A stretch of 64,000 nucleotides of DNA from Pseudarcicella hirudinis. GTDB taxonomy: Bacteria > Bacteroidota > Bacteroidia > Cytophagales > Spirosomataceae. The stretch lies in assembly GCF_900115665.1 (NCBI RefSeq), contig NZ_FOXH01000004.1, positions 137,257 to 201,256 of the forward strand, read 5' to 3'. Shown in pieces: positions 16,728-26,092 of the stretch. The first letter of the stretch is position 1, and each line of letters starts with the position of its first letter. Position numbers and translations under genes: made by a program. A model generated the notes under the pieces. That model worked only from the letters and a program-made list of their open reading frames with translations. It was not told where the DNA came from and did no database searches.

Positions 16728-17969
16728 TTATTCTTTATTCTGTCTGCAAGTCTCTATTTTCCTGAAAAGGGCCATTTTATCAGTTTCCGACCTGGCCAAT
16801 GCTAGGGCTTTTTCAAAACAGGAAATTGCCTTTCCAGGGTTTAAATCAATATAAAGTTCCCCTAAAAGGGTAAAATAGAAATGATTATCGGTTAAATTCA
16901 GTTTTTCAGCTTCCACAATTGCCTCTTCTTTTCCATTCGCTTTTGAAAGAGCAAATGTTCTGTTAAGCGCTGCGATAGGCGAGTATTCTATTTGCAGGAG
17001 GCGGTTATAAAGCTGTAATATATTCTCCCATTTTTCTCTGGTACTGTCTTTTTGAGTATGCCAATAGGCAATACCCGCTTCCAGGTGATATTTCGAGATT
17101 TTATCTCCGCATGCTGCACAATTCAGAAAATATCCCCCTTTACTGATCAGGTCCGTATTCCAGAGATTCACATCCTGTTCTTCATACAGAATAAGCTCTC
17201 CTTTTTTGTTCAGACGAGCCTCGAATCTTGAGGCATGGAAACACATAAGCGAAAGCAGGGCATTCACCTGAGGCATGTTTGTACTCTTATTTTCAACGAG
17301 CATATAACATAATCTCATGGCTTCAAGACAAAGGTCTTTGCGCAGGGTACTATTCTGACTTACAGAATAATATCCTTCATTAAAAAGCAGGTAAATTGTG
17401 GTTAATACAGTTGCAAGCCGATCATCTGTTTCCGATAAATCCGGGAGTTCTATGCTGATTTTCCCCTCTCTGAGTTTCTCTTTGGCCCTGAATAATCGCT
17501 TGTTAATCGTCTCTTTACTGGTCAGAAAAGCATCGGCAATCTCTTCAATACCAAAACCACAGAGGATCCTGAGTGACAATCCTATCTGAGCTTCAGCTGA
17601 AATAGAAGGATGGCAAATAGCAAACATCATCTGTAACTGGCTATCATTGATATTCTGAGGGGATAAATCGATTTCTCTTTCATCAATTTCAGAAGAAGTA
17701 TTCCTGATTTCAGGGACAATTTTACTTTCAAAAACTGCGTCACGCTGGAGGTAATTTTTAGCTTTATTCTTTGCTACATTATAAAGCCAGGCCGGAGGAT
17801 TCTGAGGAACACCTTCCAAACCCCAGGTCTGCGCCGCCGTCAGGAAGGTGTCGCTGGCAATATCTTCAGCAGTTTCTATCTGATCAAAACCAAAGCGCTT
17901 ACAAAGTACTGAAACAATTTTTCTGTACTCCGTCCTGAATAAATGCGGTATTAGCTCCCCCTGATTCAT
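16728..17969 (-). CDS. ECF RNA polymerase sigma factor with long C-terminal TPR-like extension (ECF42-like)
   Basis: The 413-residue product has region sigma2 (about 10-80, QNPPAWLYNVAKNKAKNYL) and sigma4 (about 120-175, GFGIEEIADAFLTSKETINK). A helical extension of about 230 residues follows, ending in TPR-like repeats (FYFTLLGELYIDLNPGKAISCFEKALALARS). This layout is that of the ECF42 group, which typically sits beside DGPF/YCII-domain proteins and lacks a classical anti-sigma. The YCII gene is 42 bp upstream on the same strand, with a DHFR-like gene 39 bp before that, which fits a three-gene operon. In this group the C-terminal extension is thought to control sigma activity. The target genes are unknown. 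Confidence 0.9.
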   Translation of the reverse strand: MNQGELIPHLFRTEYRKIVSVLCKRFGFDQIETAEDIASDTFLTAAQTWGLEGVPQNPPAWLYNVAKNKAKNYLQRDAVFESKIVPEIRNTSSEIDEREIDLSPQNINDSQLQMMFAICHPSISAEAQIGLSLRILCGFGIEEIADAFLTSKETINKRLFRAKEKLREGKISIELPDLSETDDRLATVLTTIYLLFNEGYYSVSQNSTLRKDLCLEAMRLCYMLVENKSTNMPQVNALLSLMCFHASRFEARLNKKGELILYEEQDVNLWNTDLISKGGYFLNCAACGDKISKYHLEAGIAYWHTQKDSTREKWENILQLYNRLLQIEYSPIAALNRTFALSKANGKEEAIVEAEKLNLTDNHFYFTLLGELYIDLNPGKAISCFEKALALARSETDKMALFRKIETCRQNKE

Positions 17970-18011
17970 ATATAAAAATGCCTCTGCAAGAGTACAGAGG
18001 CCTTAATCTCC

Positions 18012-18362
18012 TTAACTATTATGGACAGATACCACCTTTCTGAGCTCCACACTATTGCCTTCTCCCTGCAAAATGGGGCAGGTTTCAGCCATTTTAAGAG
18101 CATCGTCAAAGTCTGTTGCCTTTATGATAATGAACCCGGCAATTGATTCCTTAATTTCAGCATACGGTCCGTCAGTTACTATGTTGGATTTGATTACTTT
18201 CCCTTCTGTTGACAAACCTTTTCCACCTACAAATTTGTTCTGAGCAGCAATACCGCCAACCCAGTCATGATACTGTTTCATATACACCTGCAATTGTTCG
18301 GGAGAAGGCTGAGCCTCTTTGGTCAGAATATCCAGGCGCATTAATACTAAGAATTCATCCAT
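18012..18362 (-). CDS. YCII/DGPF-domain protein
   Basis: The 116-residue product is a YCII-related ferredoxin-like fold with the signature DGPYAEIKE, a variant of the DGPF motif. The family is often encoded next to ECF sigma factors with C-terminal extensions, as here. Its biochemical role is not established; it may modulate the sigma factor or bind a small ligand. It lies between a DHFR-like gene and the sigma gene with short gaps. Confidence 0.88.
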   Translation of the reverse strand: MDEFLVLMRLDILTKEAQPSPEQLQVYMKQYHDWVGGIAAQNKFVGGKGLSTEGKVIKSNIVTDGPYAEIKESIAGFIIIKATDFDDALKMAETCPILQGEGNSVELRKVVSVHNS

Positions 18363-18401
18363 TTTGCTTCTGTTTTAATTATTGATACCTGTATATGAAA
18401 T

Positions 18402-18965
18402 TTATTTTCTAATTGGTTCGTAACTAAGAAGAATAACTCCGCTTTTAAAGATTTTTGTATCTGTCAATTTTAAATCCAACTGATTTCTGATGTTTTTGAA
18501 TAGCGGTGTTCCTTCTCCAATCGCAACCGGATCAAGCATAATTTGGTACTCATCGATCAAGCCTTCATCTGTTAACTGGCTTATAATACTTCCGCTACCC
18601 AATATGGTCATATCTTTTCCCTCCATCTGCTTCATTTTCTTTATTTCTTCCACCATATCTCCGTTCACCAGCCGGGTATTATTCCAGTCTGCCTTTTCCA
18701 GGGTTTTCGAAAAAACAATTTTGTCCGCGGCGTTCATTCCTTTAGCCATAACCGGAGCATATTTAAGTGCATCTGCCGAAGGCCAGAAACCTGCCATCAT
18801 CTCATATGTTACACGTCCGAAAATAAGGGTATTTTTTGATTCGATACCTTCTTCGGCGTACTCATTTTTTTCCGGATCATTATCTTTATGCCAGCTGATA
18901 TCTCCGCCAGGTCCGGCAAAAAAGCCATTCATTGTTACGAAATTGAATACGGTTAACTTTCTCAT
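18402..18965 (-). CDS. Dihydrofolate reductase-like (RibD C-terminal domain) protein
   Basis: The 187-residue product belongs to the RibD-C/DHFR-like family: NFVTMNGFFAGPGGDISWH at the N-terminus, a LIFGRVTYEMMAGFWP motif and a C-terminal GSGSIISQL nucleotide-binding segment. It is not a canonical FolA, because the family commonly called 'dihydrofolate reductase family protein' usually lacks proven DHFR activity. It is the likely first gene of the operon with YCII and the sigma factor, which suggests a regulated reductase. Confidence 0.87.
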   Translation of the reverse strand: MRKLTVFNFVTMNGFFAGPGGDISWHKDNDPEKNEYAEEGIESKNTLIFGRVTYEMMAGFWPSADALKYAPVMAKGMNAADKIVFSKTLEKADWNNTRLVNGDMVEEIKKMKQMEGKDMTILGSGSIISQLTDEGLIDEYQIMLDPVAIGEGTPLFKNIRNQLDLKLTDTKIFKSGVILLSYEPIRK

Positions 18966-19165
18966 GTCATTGGATTTAAATGTGAATGTTTGATTTATAC
19001 CCTCATAACAAATGAGATTTCAGCAATTGGACATGGTCATAAAAAAATATAAAAAATTGCATCTCTGTTTTATTACTACCAGACTAAATCACGGAATATC
19101 AACTCATTCATAAACTTTTACCGGAATCAATTTAGTAATAAAACATGTCAATTGATAATATGGTT

Positions 19166-19735
19166 TTAGCTTACCGGATGGTAAACCAGTACCACCACTC
19201 CAGTTCTGAATGTTTTTGCTTCGATAAGTCTTAATTTTTTCCTTGCTCCAATGTTATTGTATAATTGCCTGCCCGTTCCGAGAATAGTAGGATGAATCAT
19301 AAGTCTGTATTCATCTATCAGATCATGTGCCATTAATGTCTGAGCTAATCGTCCGCTTCCTATCATTAAAATATCCTCTCCCGATTGTGTTTTAAGCTCC
19401 CGGATTCTTTCAATAACATCCTCTTTTATTAAAGTCGAATTGCTCCAGTCCAGCTTTTCCAATGTACTGGAAACGACAAATTTCGGCAAGCTGTTCATGC
19501 GATCCGCAAAACCCATTTCATCATTTCTCGAAGGCCAGGCCGCCGCAAAACTCTGATAAGTAATACGTCCGAGTAATAAGGCTCCCACTTCAAAAACTTC
19601 GTCTAATTTATAGCTCAGGTATTCCTCATTAAAATATTCTCCACTCCAGCCGCTGTATTTAAAGTCGGGTTCACCTCCTGGAGCTTCTATTACACCATCT
19701 ACGGTTATAAGCTCAGACAGAATTATTTTTCTCAT
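19166..19735 (-). CDS. Second dihydrofolate reductase-like (RibD C-terminal domain) protein
   Basis: The 189-residue product is a paralogue of the preceding DHFR-like protein in layout: TVDGVIEAPGGEPDFKYSGW, LLLGRITYQSFAAAWP, and MIGSGRLAQTLMAHDLIDEY. The two diverge clearly outside these motifs, so duplication, if local, is old. It lies 200 bp upstream of its paralogue on the same strand and may have its own promoter. No substrate is assigned. Confidence 0.87.
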   Translation of the reverse strand: MRKIILSELITVDGVIEAPGGEPDFKYSGWSGEYFNEEYLSYKLDEVFEVGALLLGRITYQSFAAAWPSRNDEMGFADRMNSLPKFVVSSTLEKLDWSNSTLIKEDVIERIRELKTQSGEDILMIGSGRLAQTLMAHDLIDEYRLMIHPTILGTGRQLYNNIGARKKLRLIEAKTFRTGVVVLVYHPVS

Positions 19736-19896
19736 GTTCTTTTTCGGATTTTGTCGTAAAGAGTCGTTTGTCTTTATTCCAAAGATGTCAAAAGTAAAAT
19801 AAACAAAGCGGTGGTAAACACGACAATATCAGGGGGAATTGCGAAAATTATACGGGAGGTATTTCAGACAATGTTCTTTAGTAATATCCATCAAAA

Positions 19897-19928
19897 AAGG
19901 CTTGTTCCAGCAAACTGAAACAAGCCTT
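19897..19928 (-). terminator. Terminator of rpiB
   Basis: A 14-bp stem (one G-T pair) around CAAA is followed on the minus strand by six T. It begins just after the rpiB stop codon. Confidence 0.85.
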
Positions 19929-19950
19929 CGGGAAATAAATTCTTTCAATA

Positions 19951-20385
19951 CTAACAGGTAATTTTATTGACTCTGTCCTGATGACGGCCACCCTCAAAAG
20001 GTGTATTTAAAAATACTTTCACACATTCAATTGCTGTTTCTATGCTGATAAATCTGGCAGGTAAACAGATGATATTGGCATTATTATGCTGGCGAACCAA
20101 GGAAGCTACTTCAGTATTCCAGGCTAAACCGGCCCTGATTCCCTGATGCTTATTGGCAGTAATAGCTACGCCATTTGCACTTCCGCAAATCAAAATTCCA
20201 CGTTCCGACTTACTTTCCTCTACCGAACTCGCTACAGGATGAGCAAAATCAGGATAATCTACAGAATCTAAGCTATAGGTCCCGAAATCTTCCACTTCAT
20301 AACCTTCACTTATTAAAAAATCAATAATCGGCTGTTTATAAGGGAAACCGGCATGGTCACCTCCTATGGCAATCTTCTTACTCAT
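19951..20385 (-). CDS. rpiB: Ribose 5-phosphate isomerase B
   Basis: The 144-residue product has the RpiB/LacAB motifs: GGDHAGFPYK at the N-terminus, the catalytic Cys in GILICGSANGVAITANK and the HNNANIICLPARFIS segment. It interconverts ribulose 5-phosphate and ribose 5-phosphate in the cytosolic pentose phosphate pathway. The CGSANG loop differs slightly from the common CGTG form, which is probably a neutral variation. A CAAAACTA box (minus-strand TAGTTTTG) lies 21 bp upstream. It is a single-gene unit. Confidence 0.93.
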   Translation of the reverse strand: MSKKIAIGGDHAGFPYKQPIIDFLISEGYEVEDFGTYSLDSVDYPDFAHPVASSVEESKSERGILICGSANGVAITANKHQGIRAGLAWNTEVASLVRQHNNANIICLPARFISIETAIECVKVFLNTPFEGGRHQDRVNKITC

Positions 20386-20405
20386 TATTTCAAGGATTTA
20401 TTAAA

Positions 20406-20413
20406 CAAAACTA
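20406..20413 (-). promoter_or_regulatory. rpiB: TAnnTTTG promoter box for rpiB
   Basis: TAGTTTTG on the minus strand matches the Bacteroidota -7 consensus and lies 21 bp before the start. No clear -33 element was seen. Confidence 0.4.
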
Positions 20414-20663
20414 CACAATAATTTTAACGCCTAAAGGCCTATGGTTCATAAACCTGCCTGAATAAACCAACTACTGAAAATCAATAATCTGAGTCGGAAA
20501 AGCTATAAATCTTTCAGCTTCTCCGTGCATATTTTACATGAATATGCAACAAATATCACGAAAATTATGTTACTTGGAATTGGTACTTTATCACAAATGT
20601 AAAAGCTAAAAAAACAATTTTAAATAAAAAACGCTTTTTTGGCCGGATTAAATTTAGAAAACT

Positions 20664-21395
20664 ATGACAGAGAGAGAATTTGAAAAGTTATTGACAGAAG
20701 AAGACAAAATTAAAAAAGCTTTTGTTGACCACACCTGGTCAGAAATTCATTCAGAAGAATCGTGGAGAGTGTTCAAAGTAATGTCTGAGTTTGTAGAGGG
20801 AATTGATAAAATGGCAAAAATCGGACCTTGTGTCTCTATTTTTGGTTCAGCCCGTACATTACCGGACAATCCTTTTTATAAAATGGCGGAAGAAATTGCC
20901 GCAAAGTTAGTACGTCATGGTTATGGTGTTATCACCGGAGGCGGGCCCGGAATTATGGAGGCCGGAAATAAGGGTGCAAAATTGCAGGGCGGTAAATCCG
21001 TTGGTTTAAATATAGAATTACCCTTCGAACAGAAACCAAATGATTACATTGATAAGGATAAAAGCATAGACTTTGACTATTTCTTTGTTCGTAAAGTAAT
21101 GTTTATCAAATATTCACAGGGATTTGTCATCATGCCCGGCGGTTTCGGAACTCTTGATGAAATGTTTGAAGCCTTAACCTTAATTCAAACCAGAAAAATC
21201 GGTCGTTTTCCGGTGGTTTTGGTAGGAAAAGAATACTGGGGTGGGCTTTTCGACTGGGTAAAAAGCACAATGGTTTCAGCGGGCAACATCAAAGCAGATG
21301 ATTTAAACCTCATTTCTTTAGTGGATAACCCAACAGATGCCGTAAAAGTAATCGACGACTTTTATGCCAAGTATTTATTGAAGCCAAATTTCTAA
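20664..21395 (+). CDS. LOG-family protein (TIGR00730 type)
   Basis: The 243-residue Rossmann-like protein has the lysine-decarboxylase-like/LOG signature PGGFGTLDEMFEALT and the nucleotide motif GGGPGIMEAGNKGA. Family members hydrolyse nucleoside 5'-monophosphates at the N-glycosidic bond, including cytokinin riboside monophosphates. The bacterial role is often purine nucleotide turnover. An N-terminal extension of about 60 charged residues precedes the core, as in the longer bacterial LOG subgroup. It is monocistronic, with a terminator behind it. Confidence 0.88.
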   Translation: MTEREFEKLLTEEDKIKKAFVDHTWSEIHSEESWRVFKVMSEFVEGIDKMAKIGPCVSIFGSARTLPDNPFYKMAEEIAAKLVRHGYGVITGGGPGIMEAGNKGAKLQGGKSVGLNIELPFEQKPNDYIDKDKSIDFDYFFVRKVMFIKYSQGFVIMPGGFGTLDEMFEALTLIQTRKIGRFPVVLVGKEYWGGLFDWVKSTMVSAGNIKADDLNLISLVDNPTDAVKVIDDFYAKYLLKPNF

Positions 21396-21418
21396 TCATA
21401 AGGAAAGATATTACCTTT

Positions 21419-21461
21419 GAGGCAGAGAACATATTTCAAGTGTTTTCTGCCTCTTTTTTTT
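21419..21461 (+). terminator. Terminator after the LOG gene
   Basis: GAGGCAGA-GAACA pairs with TGTT-TTCTGCCTC and is followed by nine T. Confidence 0.85.
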
Positions 21462-21563
21462 GAAAAAAGCTAAACTTAAATGCCTGAAAAAACTGTTCTT
21501 TTTTTAAACAGTTAAAGCCTGTTCTCTCAGTCGGGGCATTTAATCATTCAAAATTACTTTTGC

Positions 21564-23594
21564 ATGAATCTAATTAAAGTTGCAGGCGGGGTCGTCAATC
21601 AGACTCCATTAGCCTGGGAAACAAACAAGCAGAATATTATAGGTTGTATTGAGGAAGCCATTGAGCAGGATATAAGTCTTCTTTGCCTGCCGGAATTATC
21701 AATTTCCGGATACGGCTGTGAAGATATGTTTTTTGCGCCCGGTACCTGCGAAACAGCACTTGAAATGCTGGAAGACATTGTCAATCACACTTCAGGTATC
21801 ATTGTTTCGGTAGGTTTACCTCTTATGATTAACAACCGTGTTTACAATGCGGCTTGTCTGATAGCTAATAAACAAATCAGGGGTTTTGTTTGCAAGAAAA
21901 ACCTGGCAAATAATGGTGTACATTATGAAACACGCTGGTTTCAACCCTGGCCTGCCGGGGAAAGAACTGAACTCAAAATCGGAGAATTTTCTTACCCGGT
22001 CGGGGATATTATCTTTGAAGCAGATGGTGTAAAAATTGGTTTTGAAATCTGTGAAGATGCCTGGATCGCCAATCGTCCCGGAAGAGATTTGTACCAGCAA
22101 GGCATAGATATTATTCTGAATCCTTCAGCTTCTCATTTTGCCTTTCTGAAAACCTATACGCGTGAGCGTTTTGTACAGGACGGCTCACGTGCTTTCGGAG
22201 CAGCTTATCTCTATGTAAATCTATTAGGTAACGAAGCCGGAAGAATCATATTCGACGGAGATACCATGATCGCTCAGGCTGGTGAAATTCTGGTTTCAGG
22301 TACCCGTTTCAGTTATAAGGATTATTACCTGACAACAGCAGTAATTGATTTGAACAAACTACGTCTGGAGCAGATTCAGAACAGGCTGACTTTCAGAAGC
22401 TCAACCAATACGGTAAGTTTTCTATATTCTTTTCCCGAAATTACTCCGGTTAAAAATGTTTATGAACTGGAATCATGGGAAACAAGCAGCCCTTTACATA
22501 TAGGATTCCAGAAAGAAGAGGAATTTGCACGGGCAGTATCTCTGGCTTTATTTGATTATCTCCGCAAATCCCGCTCACAGGGTTGGGTAATTTCTCTTTC
22601 CGGAGGGGCTGACTCTTCTGCCATTACTGCACTTTGTTATCTGGCTATTGAAATGGCCGTCAGAGAGTTAGGCATAGAAGGGTTTAAGAAAAAACTGAGT
22701 TATATCAAAAAAATCCAGGACTGCCAGACTGTTCAGGAATTGAGCAACAAACTGATTACCAACATTTATCAGGGTACGCAGAACAGCTCTTCTGATACCA
22801 GAAACTCTGCTGCCTCGCTGGCAAACGACCTGAATACTACTTTTTACGACATTGATATCAATAATATCGTAGAAGAATATAAAGCACTTATTCAAAAAGC
22901 TATTGGCCGTGATTTAGATTGGGAAACTGACGATATTGCGCTGCAAAACATTCAGGCGAGGGTAAGAAGCCCAAGTGCATGGCTGCTGACCAATGTTGAA
23001 AATGCCTTATTGCTTTCTACTTCAAATCGCTCTGAAGCAGCGGTAGGCTATGCTACGATGGATGGTGATACTTCCGGTTCTATATCACCGATTGCCGGAA
23101 TAGATAAGCATTTTCTGCGCCACTGGTTACGCTGGCTGGAAAATACCGGATTAGGAGGAGAAGTAACAATAAAAGGATTGAACGGTGTCAATAGCTTACA
23201 GCCAACTGCCGAATTACGGCCTCTGGAAGCTAAACAGGTTGATGAAGAAGACCTTATGCCCTATGATTTGCTGAACGAAATAGAAAATGCGGCTATTCGC
23301 GACAAAAAATCGCCTAAAGAGTGCCTGATTTTCATGGAATTACATTTTGCCGGTATTTACAGCAGAGAAAAGCTGATACTTTCTATAGAAAGATTCTTTA
23401 AGTTATGGAGTAGAAACCAGTGGAAAAGAGAGCGTTATGCTCCAAGTTTCCATGTGGACGATCATAATCTGGATCCGCGAAGCTGGTGCAGATTTCCGAT
23501 TCTTTCAGGAGGTTTTGAGAAAGAACTGGAAGAAATGCGGGATTATGCAGAAAATGCCAAAGGAAAAGGAAGAAAAAGTAAAATAGGGTTTTGA
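21564..23594 (+). CDS. nadE: Glutamine-dependent NAD+ synthetase
   Basis: The 676-residue fusion enzyme has an N-terminal nitrilase-fold glutaminase domain (about 1-300) with Glu in LPELSISGYG, Lys in CKKNLANNG and nucleophilic Cys in FEICEDAW. The NAD synthetase domain (about 320-676) has the ATP-pyrophosphatase motif SLSGGADSSA. It amidates nicotinic acid adenine dinucleotide to NAD+ using glutamine, the last step of NAD synthesis. All key residues are present. coaX begins 27 bp after the stop on the same strand, so the two cofactor genes are probably co-transcribed. A TAnnTTTG-like word directly abuts the ATG and is judged fortuitous. Confidence 0.95.
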   Translation: MNLIKVAGGVVNQTPLAWETNKQNIIGCIEEAIEQDISLLCLPELSISGYGCEDMFFAPGTCETALEMLEDIVNHTSGIIVSVGLPLMINNRVYNAACLIANKQIRGFVCKKNLANNGVHYETRWFQPWPAGERTELKIGEFSYPVGDIIFEADGVKIGFEICEDAWIANRPGRDLYQQGIDIILNPSASHFAFLKTYTRERFVQDGSRAFGAAYLYVNLLGNEAGRIIFDGDTMIAQAGEILVSGTRFSYKDYYLTTAVIDLNKLRLEQIQNRLTFRSSTNTVSFLYSFPEITPVKNVYELESWETSSPLHIGFQKEEEFARAVSLALFDYLRKSRSQGWVISLSGGADSSAITALCYLAIEMAVRELGIEGFKKKLSYIKKIQDCQTVQELSNKLITNIYQGTQNSSSDTRNSAASLANDLNTTFYDIDINNIVEEYKALIQKAIGRDLDWETDDIALQNIQARVRSPSAWLLTNVENALLLSTSNRSEAAVGYATMDGDTSGSISPIAGIDKHFLRHWLRWLENTGLGGEVTIKGLNGVNSLQPTAELRPLEAKQVDEEDLMPYDLLNEIENAAIRDKKSPKECLIFMELHFAGIYSREKLILSIERFFKLWSRNQWKRERYAPSFHVDDHNLDPRSWCRFPILSGGFEKELEEMRDYAENAKGKGRKSKIGF

Positions 23595-23621
23595 GAATCA
23601 GACAAAAGATAAAAAATAAAC

Positions 23622-24389
23622 ATGCTTCTAGCCATAGATATCGGCAATACTGATGTAGTTTTTGGAATCCATGACGGTAAATCATGGATTCATCAATTTC
23701 GGGTTTCTTCTTCATTATCAGGTCGCCCTGCTGACTTTGAAGCATATCTGCGTTTGCGTTTTCTGGAAAACTCTCTGAAAATCAGCGAAATCAGTAAAAG
23801 TATCATCAGCTGCGTTGTACCCGATATGAAAATGGTACTGAAAATGATGGTGGAAGAAATGTTCGGAATTTCACCGGTTATGGTTGGCCCGGAGATTTAC
23901 CCCTCTCTGAAAATGGAAATTCTCAGTCCTTATGAAATAGGAACCGACCTCGTCGCCAATGCCACCTATGCTTACTATACTTATCGTAAGAATTGTGTAA
24001 TCGTAGATTTCGGAACAGCTTTAACATTTACCGTAATCTCCGCTGAAGGGAAAATCTTAGGGGTTTCAATTGCTCCGGGGTTAAAAACTGCCGTAAAATC
24101 CTTGTTTTCAAACACTGCTCAGTTACCGGAAGTACCTCTGGTAATGCCGGATTCTGCCATTGGGAAAAACACCGTCCATGCAATTCAGGCAGGAATTTTA
24201 TGGGGATATGTAGGAATGGTCAAAGAAATGATTCAGCAGATCAGAAAAGAAGTAGGTGAAGATTGTAAAATTCTGGCAACCGGAGGACTTTCCTCTATCC
24301 TTACGCCATTACAGTCGGAGTTTGACGAAGTGGATAAATCACTCACGTTAAACGGATTAAAAATCATTTCTGAAATAACGGAAAGCTAA
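23622..24389 (+). CDS. coaX: Type III pantothenate kinase
   Basis: The 255-residue ASKHA-fold kinase has the CoaX motifs AIDIGNTDVVFG at the N-terminus, GTDLVANATYAYY, VDFGTALTFT and SIAPGLKTAVKSL. It catalyses the first step of coenzyme A synthesis, ATP-dependent phosphorylation of pantothenate, and is insensitive to CoA feedback in characterised members. It follows nadE and overlaps the convergent dinB gene by four bases at its stop codon. Confidence 0.95.
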   Translation: MLLAIDIGNTDVVFGIHDGKSWIHQFRVSSSLSGRPADFEAYLRLRFLENSLKISEISKSIISCVVPDMKMVLKMMVEEMFGISPVMVGPEIYPSLKMEILSPYEIGTDLVANATYAYYTYRKNCVIVDFGTALTFTVISAEGKILGVSIAPGLKTAVKSLFSNTAQLPEVPLVMPDSAIGKNTVHAIQAGILWGYVGMVKEMIQQIRKEVGEDCKILATGGLSSILTPLQSEFDEVDKSLTLNGLKIISEITES

Positions 24390-25450
24390 AATGCCAGGGT
24401 AAGCTGTTTCCCGATCATATCATCGGTACTTTCCAGGTTCGATAAAGAGATTCCGAGTAACCTTACGCCCTTAGGCAGCGGATAAATCTGTTCCAGCAAT
24501 TCGAATGAGATTCTTTCAAAAAAATCTTTATCCATGATAGGAGAAAGTGCCGATTTACTTCTGGTAATCGTATGAAAATCCAGAAACTTCACTTTCAGCG
24601 TAATTGTTCTCCCATAAATATGTGTTTTGGCACAGTATTTCCAGACATCTCTGATAATAGGTTCTAAACCACTTTCAAGCTCTGCTCTTGTTTCAAGGTC
24701 TCTGAAAAAAGTATTTTCTGAACCGACAGATTTTCGGGATCGCTCCGGATTAACAATCCGGTTATCAATGGCTCTGGCAATGTTGTAATAATATCCTCCG
24801 ATTTTCCCAAAATGTTTTTTCAAAAATGCTTCGTCCTTTTCTTTAAGATCAGCTCCATTGAAAATGCCCATTTTGTTCATTTTTTCGGCTGTAACCCTCC
24901 CGACGCCATGAAAGAGATTTACAGGTAAAGATTCTACAAATGCTTCTCCCTGATTTGGTTTAATTACAAAAAGTCCGTCCGGTTTCTTATAATCTGAAGC
25001 AAGTTTTGCCAGAAACTTGTTATACGAAACCCCAGCTGAGGCATTTAACTGGGTTTTCTCTTTAATTCTGGCTTTAATCTCACGGGCAATTTCTGTCGCC
25101 GACGACATGCCTTTAAGATTTTCCGTAACATCCAGATAAGCTTCATCCAGCGAGAGAGGTTCTACTAGCGGGGTATATTCCAGAAAAATCTCTCGGATCT
25201 GATACGAAACAGCCCTGTAGTTCTCAAAATGGGGTTTTACGAAAATCAGTTGAGGACATTTCCTTAAAGCCGTTTTGGAAGGCATTGCCGAACGTACTCC
25301 AAATTTACGGGCTTCGTAACTTGCTGCCGCAACAACGCCCCTTTCAGAACCTCCGACAGCAATAGGTTTTCCCCGAAGTTCGGGGTTATCTCTCTGCTCA
25401 ACGGAAGCATAAAATGCATCCATGTCAATATGAATAATCTTTCTGATCAA
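24386..25450 (-). CDS. dinB: DNA polymerase IV (Y-family)
   Basis: The 354-residue product has the Y-family catalytic motifs HIDMDAFYASVEQ (first Asp) and PLSLDEAYLDVT (Asp-Glu pair), the HhH region GVGRVTAEKMNKMG and a little-finger domain after about 240. The C-terminus lacks the usual clamp-binding extension, but an internal QLTLAF at the extreme end resembles a beta-clamp box. It carries out error-prone translesion synthesis. No LexA-like operator was recognised upstream. It is divergent from arfB. Confidence 0.94.
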   Translation of the reverse strand: MIRKIIHIDMDAFYASVEQRDNPELRGKPIAVGGSERGVVAAASYEARKFGVRSAMPSKTALRKCPQLIFVKPHFENYRAVSYQIREIFLEYTPLVEPLSLDEAYLDVTENLKGMSSATEIAREIKARIKEKTQLNASAGVSYNKFLAKLASDYKKPDGLFVIKPNQGEAFVESLPVNLFHGVGRVTAEKMNKMGIFNGADLKEKDEAFLKKHFGKIGGYYYNIARAIDNRIVNPERSRKSVGSENTFFRDLETRAELESGLEPIIRDVWKYCAKTHIYGRTITLKVKFLDFHTITRSKSALSPIMDKDFFERISFELLEQIYPLPKGVRLLGISLSNLESTDDMIGKQLTLAF

Positions 25451-25556
25451 AACGGCTGTTTTTCAATGATTTTACTTTAATAACAAACAAATCTGCATTT
25501 TTTTACGGATTTTTGCAGACCAAACTATCACAAACCTATAAAATCAGATTTAATTA

Positions 25557-25982
25557 ATGAATTTAACAGAATTATTAAATCAGGAGTTCAGTACTGAACT
25601 TCAATTTAAAGCAACGACCAGTGGAGGCCCCGGAGGGCAAAATGTTAATAAAGTTGCCACAAAAGTAGAATTACGTTTCAATATATCTGAGTCAAATCTA
25701 TTGGATGAAGCTCAGAAAAACAGATTATCCGAACGTCTGAAAAAACAAATCAATGCGGCCGGAGAGTTAATTGTTATTGCGCAGGAAGAAAGAACCCAGT
25801 TGAAAAACAAGACGCTGGCAATCAGAAAATTCAAGGAGATTCTGAAAAAAAATCTTACAGAGCCTAAAAAACGAAAAGCTACAGAACCCACACTTTCTTC
25901 CATTACTAAACGCCTGGAAACTAAGAAAAAGGATGCCCGGAAAAAGAGTCTCAGAAGTGAAAGGTTTTCGGATTCCGACTAA
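25557..25982 (+). CDS. arfB: Alternative ribosome-rescue peptidyl-tRNA hydrolase
   Basis: The 141-residue product has the GGQ motif in TTSGGPGGQNVNKVATKVEL, a single class-I release-factor domain 3, and a Lys/Arg-rich C-terminal tail (about 100-141). Together these are the hallmarks of ArfB/YaeJ. The tail enters the empty mRNA channel of stalled ribosomes while GGQ hydrolyses the peptidyl-tRNA. No codon-recognition domains are present, which distinguishes it from RF1/RF2. It is monocistronic. Confidence 0.93.
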   Translation: MNLTELLNQEFSTELQFKATTSGGPGGQNVNKVATKVELRFNISESNLLDEAQKNRLSERLKKQINAAGELIVIAQEERTQLKNKTLAIRKFKEILKKNLTEPKKRKATEPTLSSITKRLETKKKDARKKSLRSERFSDSD

Positions 25983-26065
25983 AATACAAGCATTTTTCAT
26001 TTTTATATTCCCTTACATCCCGGGCAAAATTCAGCAAAGTCTCCTGCTCTCAACCATATTTTTTG

Positions 26066-26073
26066 TAATTTCG
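26066..26073 (+). promoter_or_regulatory. TAATTTCG promoter box for aguA
   Basis: This is a close variant of TAnnTTTG, located 20 bp before the aguA start; no -33 element is clear. Confidence 0.4.
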
Positions 26074-26092
26074 CAGCTTAATTTTCATAAAA

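Noticed and set aside
21555-21562. TACTTTTG as the nadE promoter
   Set aside because: It ends one base before the ATG, so transcription would start inside the coding region while the N-terminus is well conserved; probably chance.
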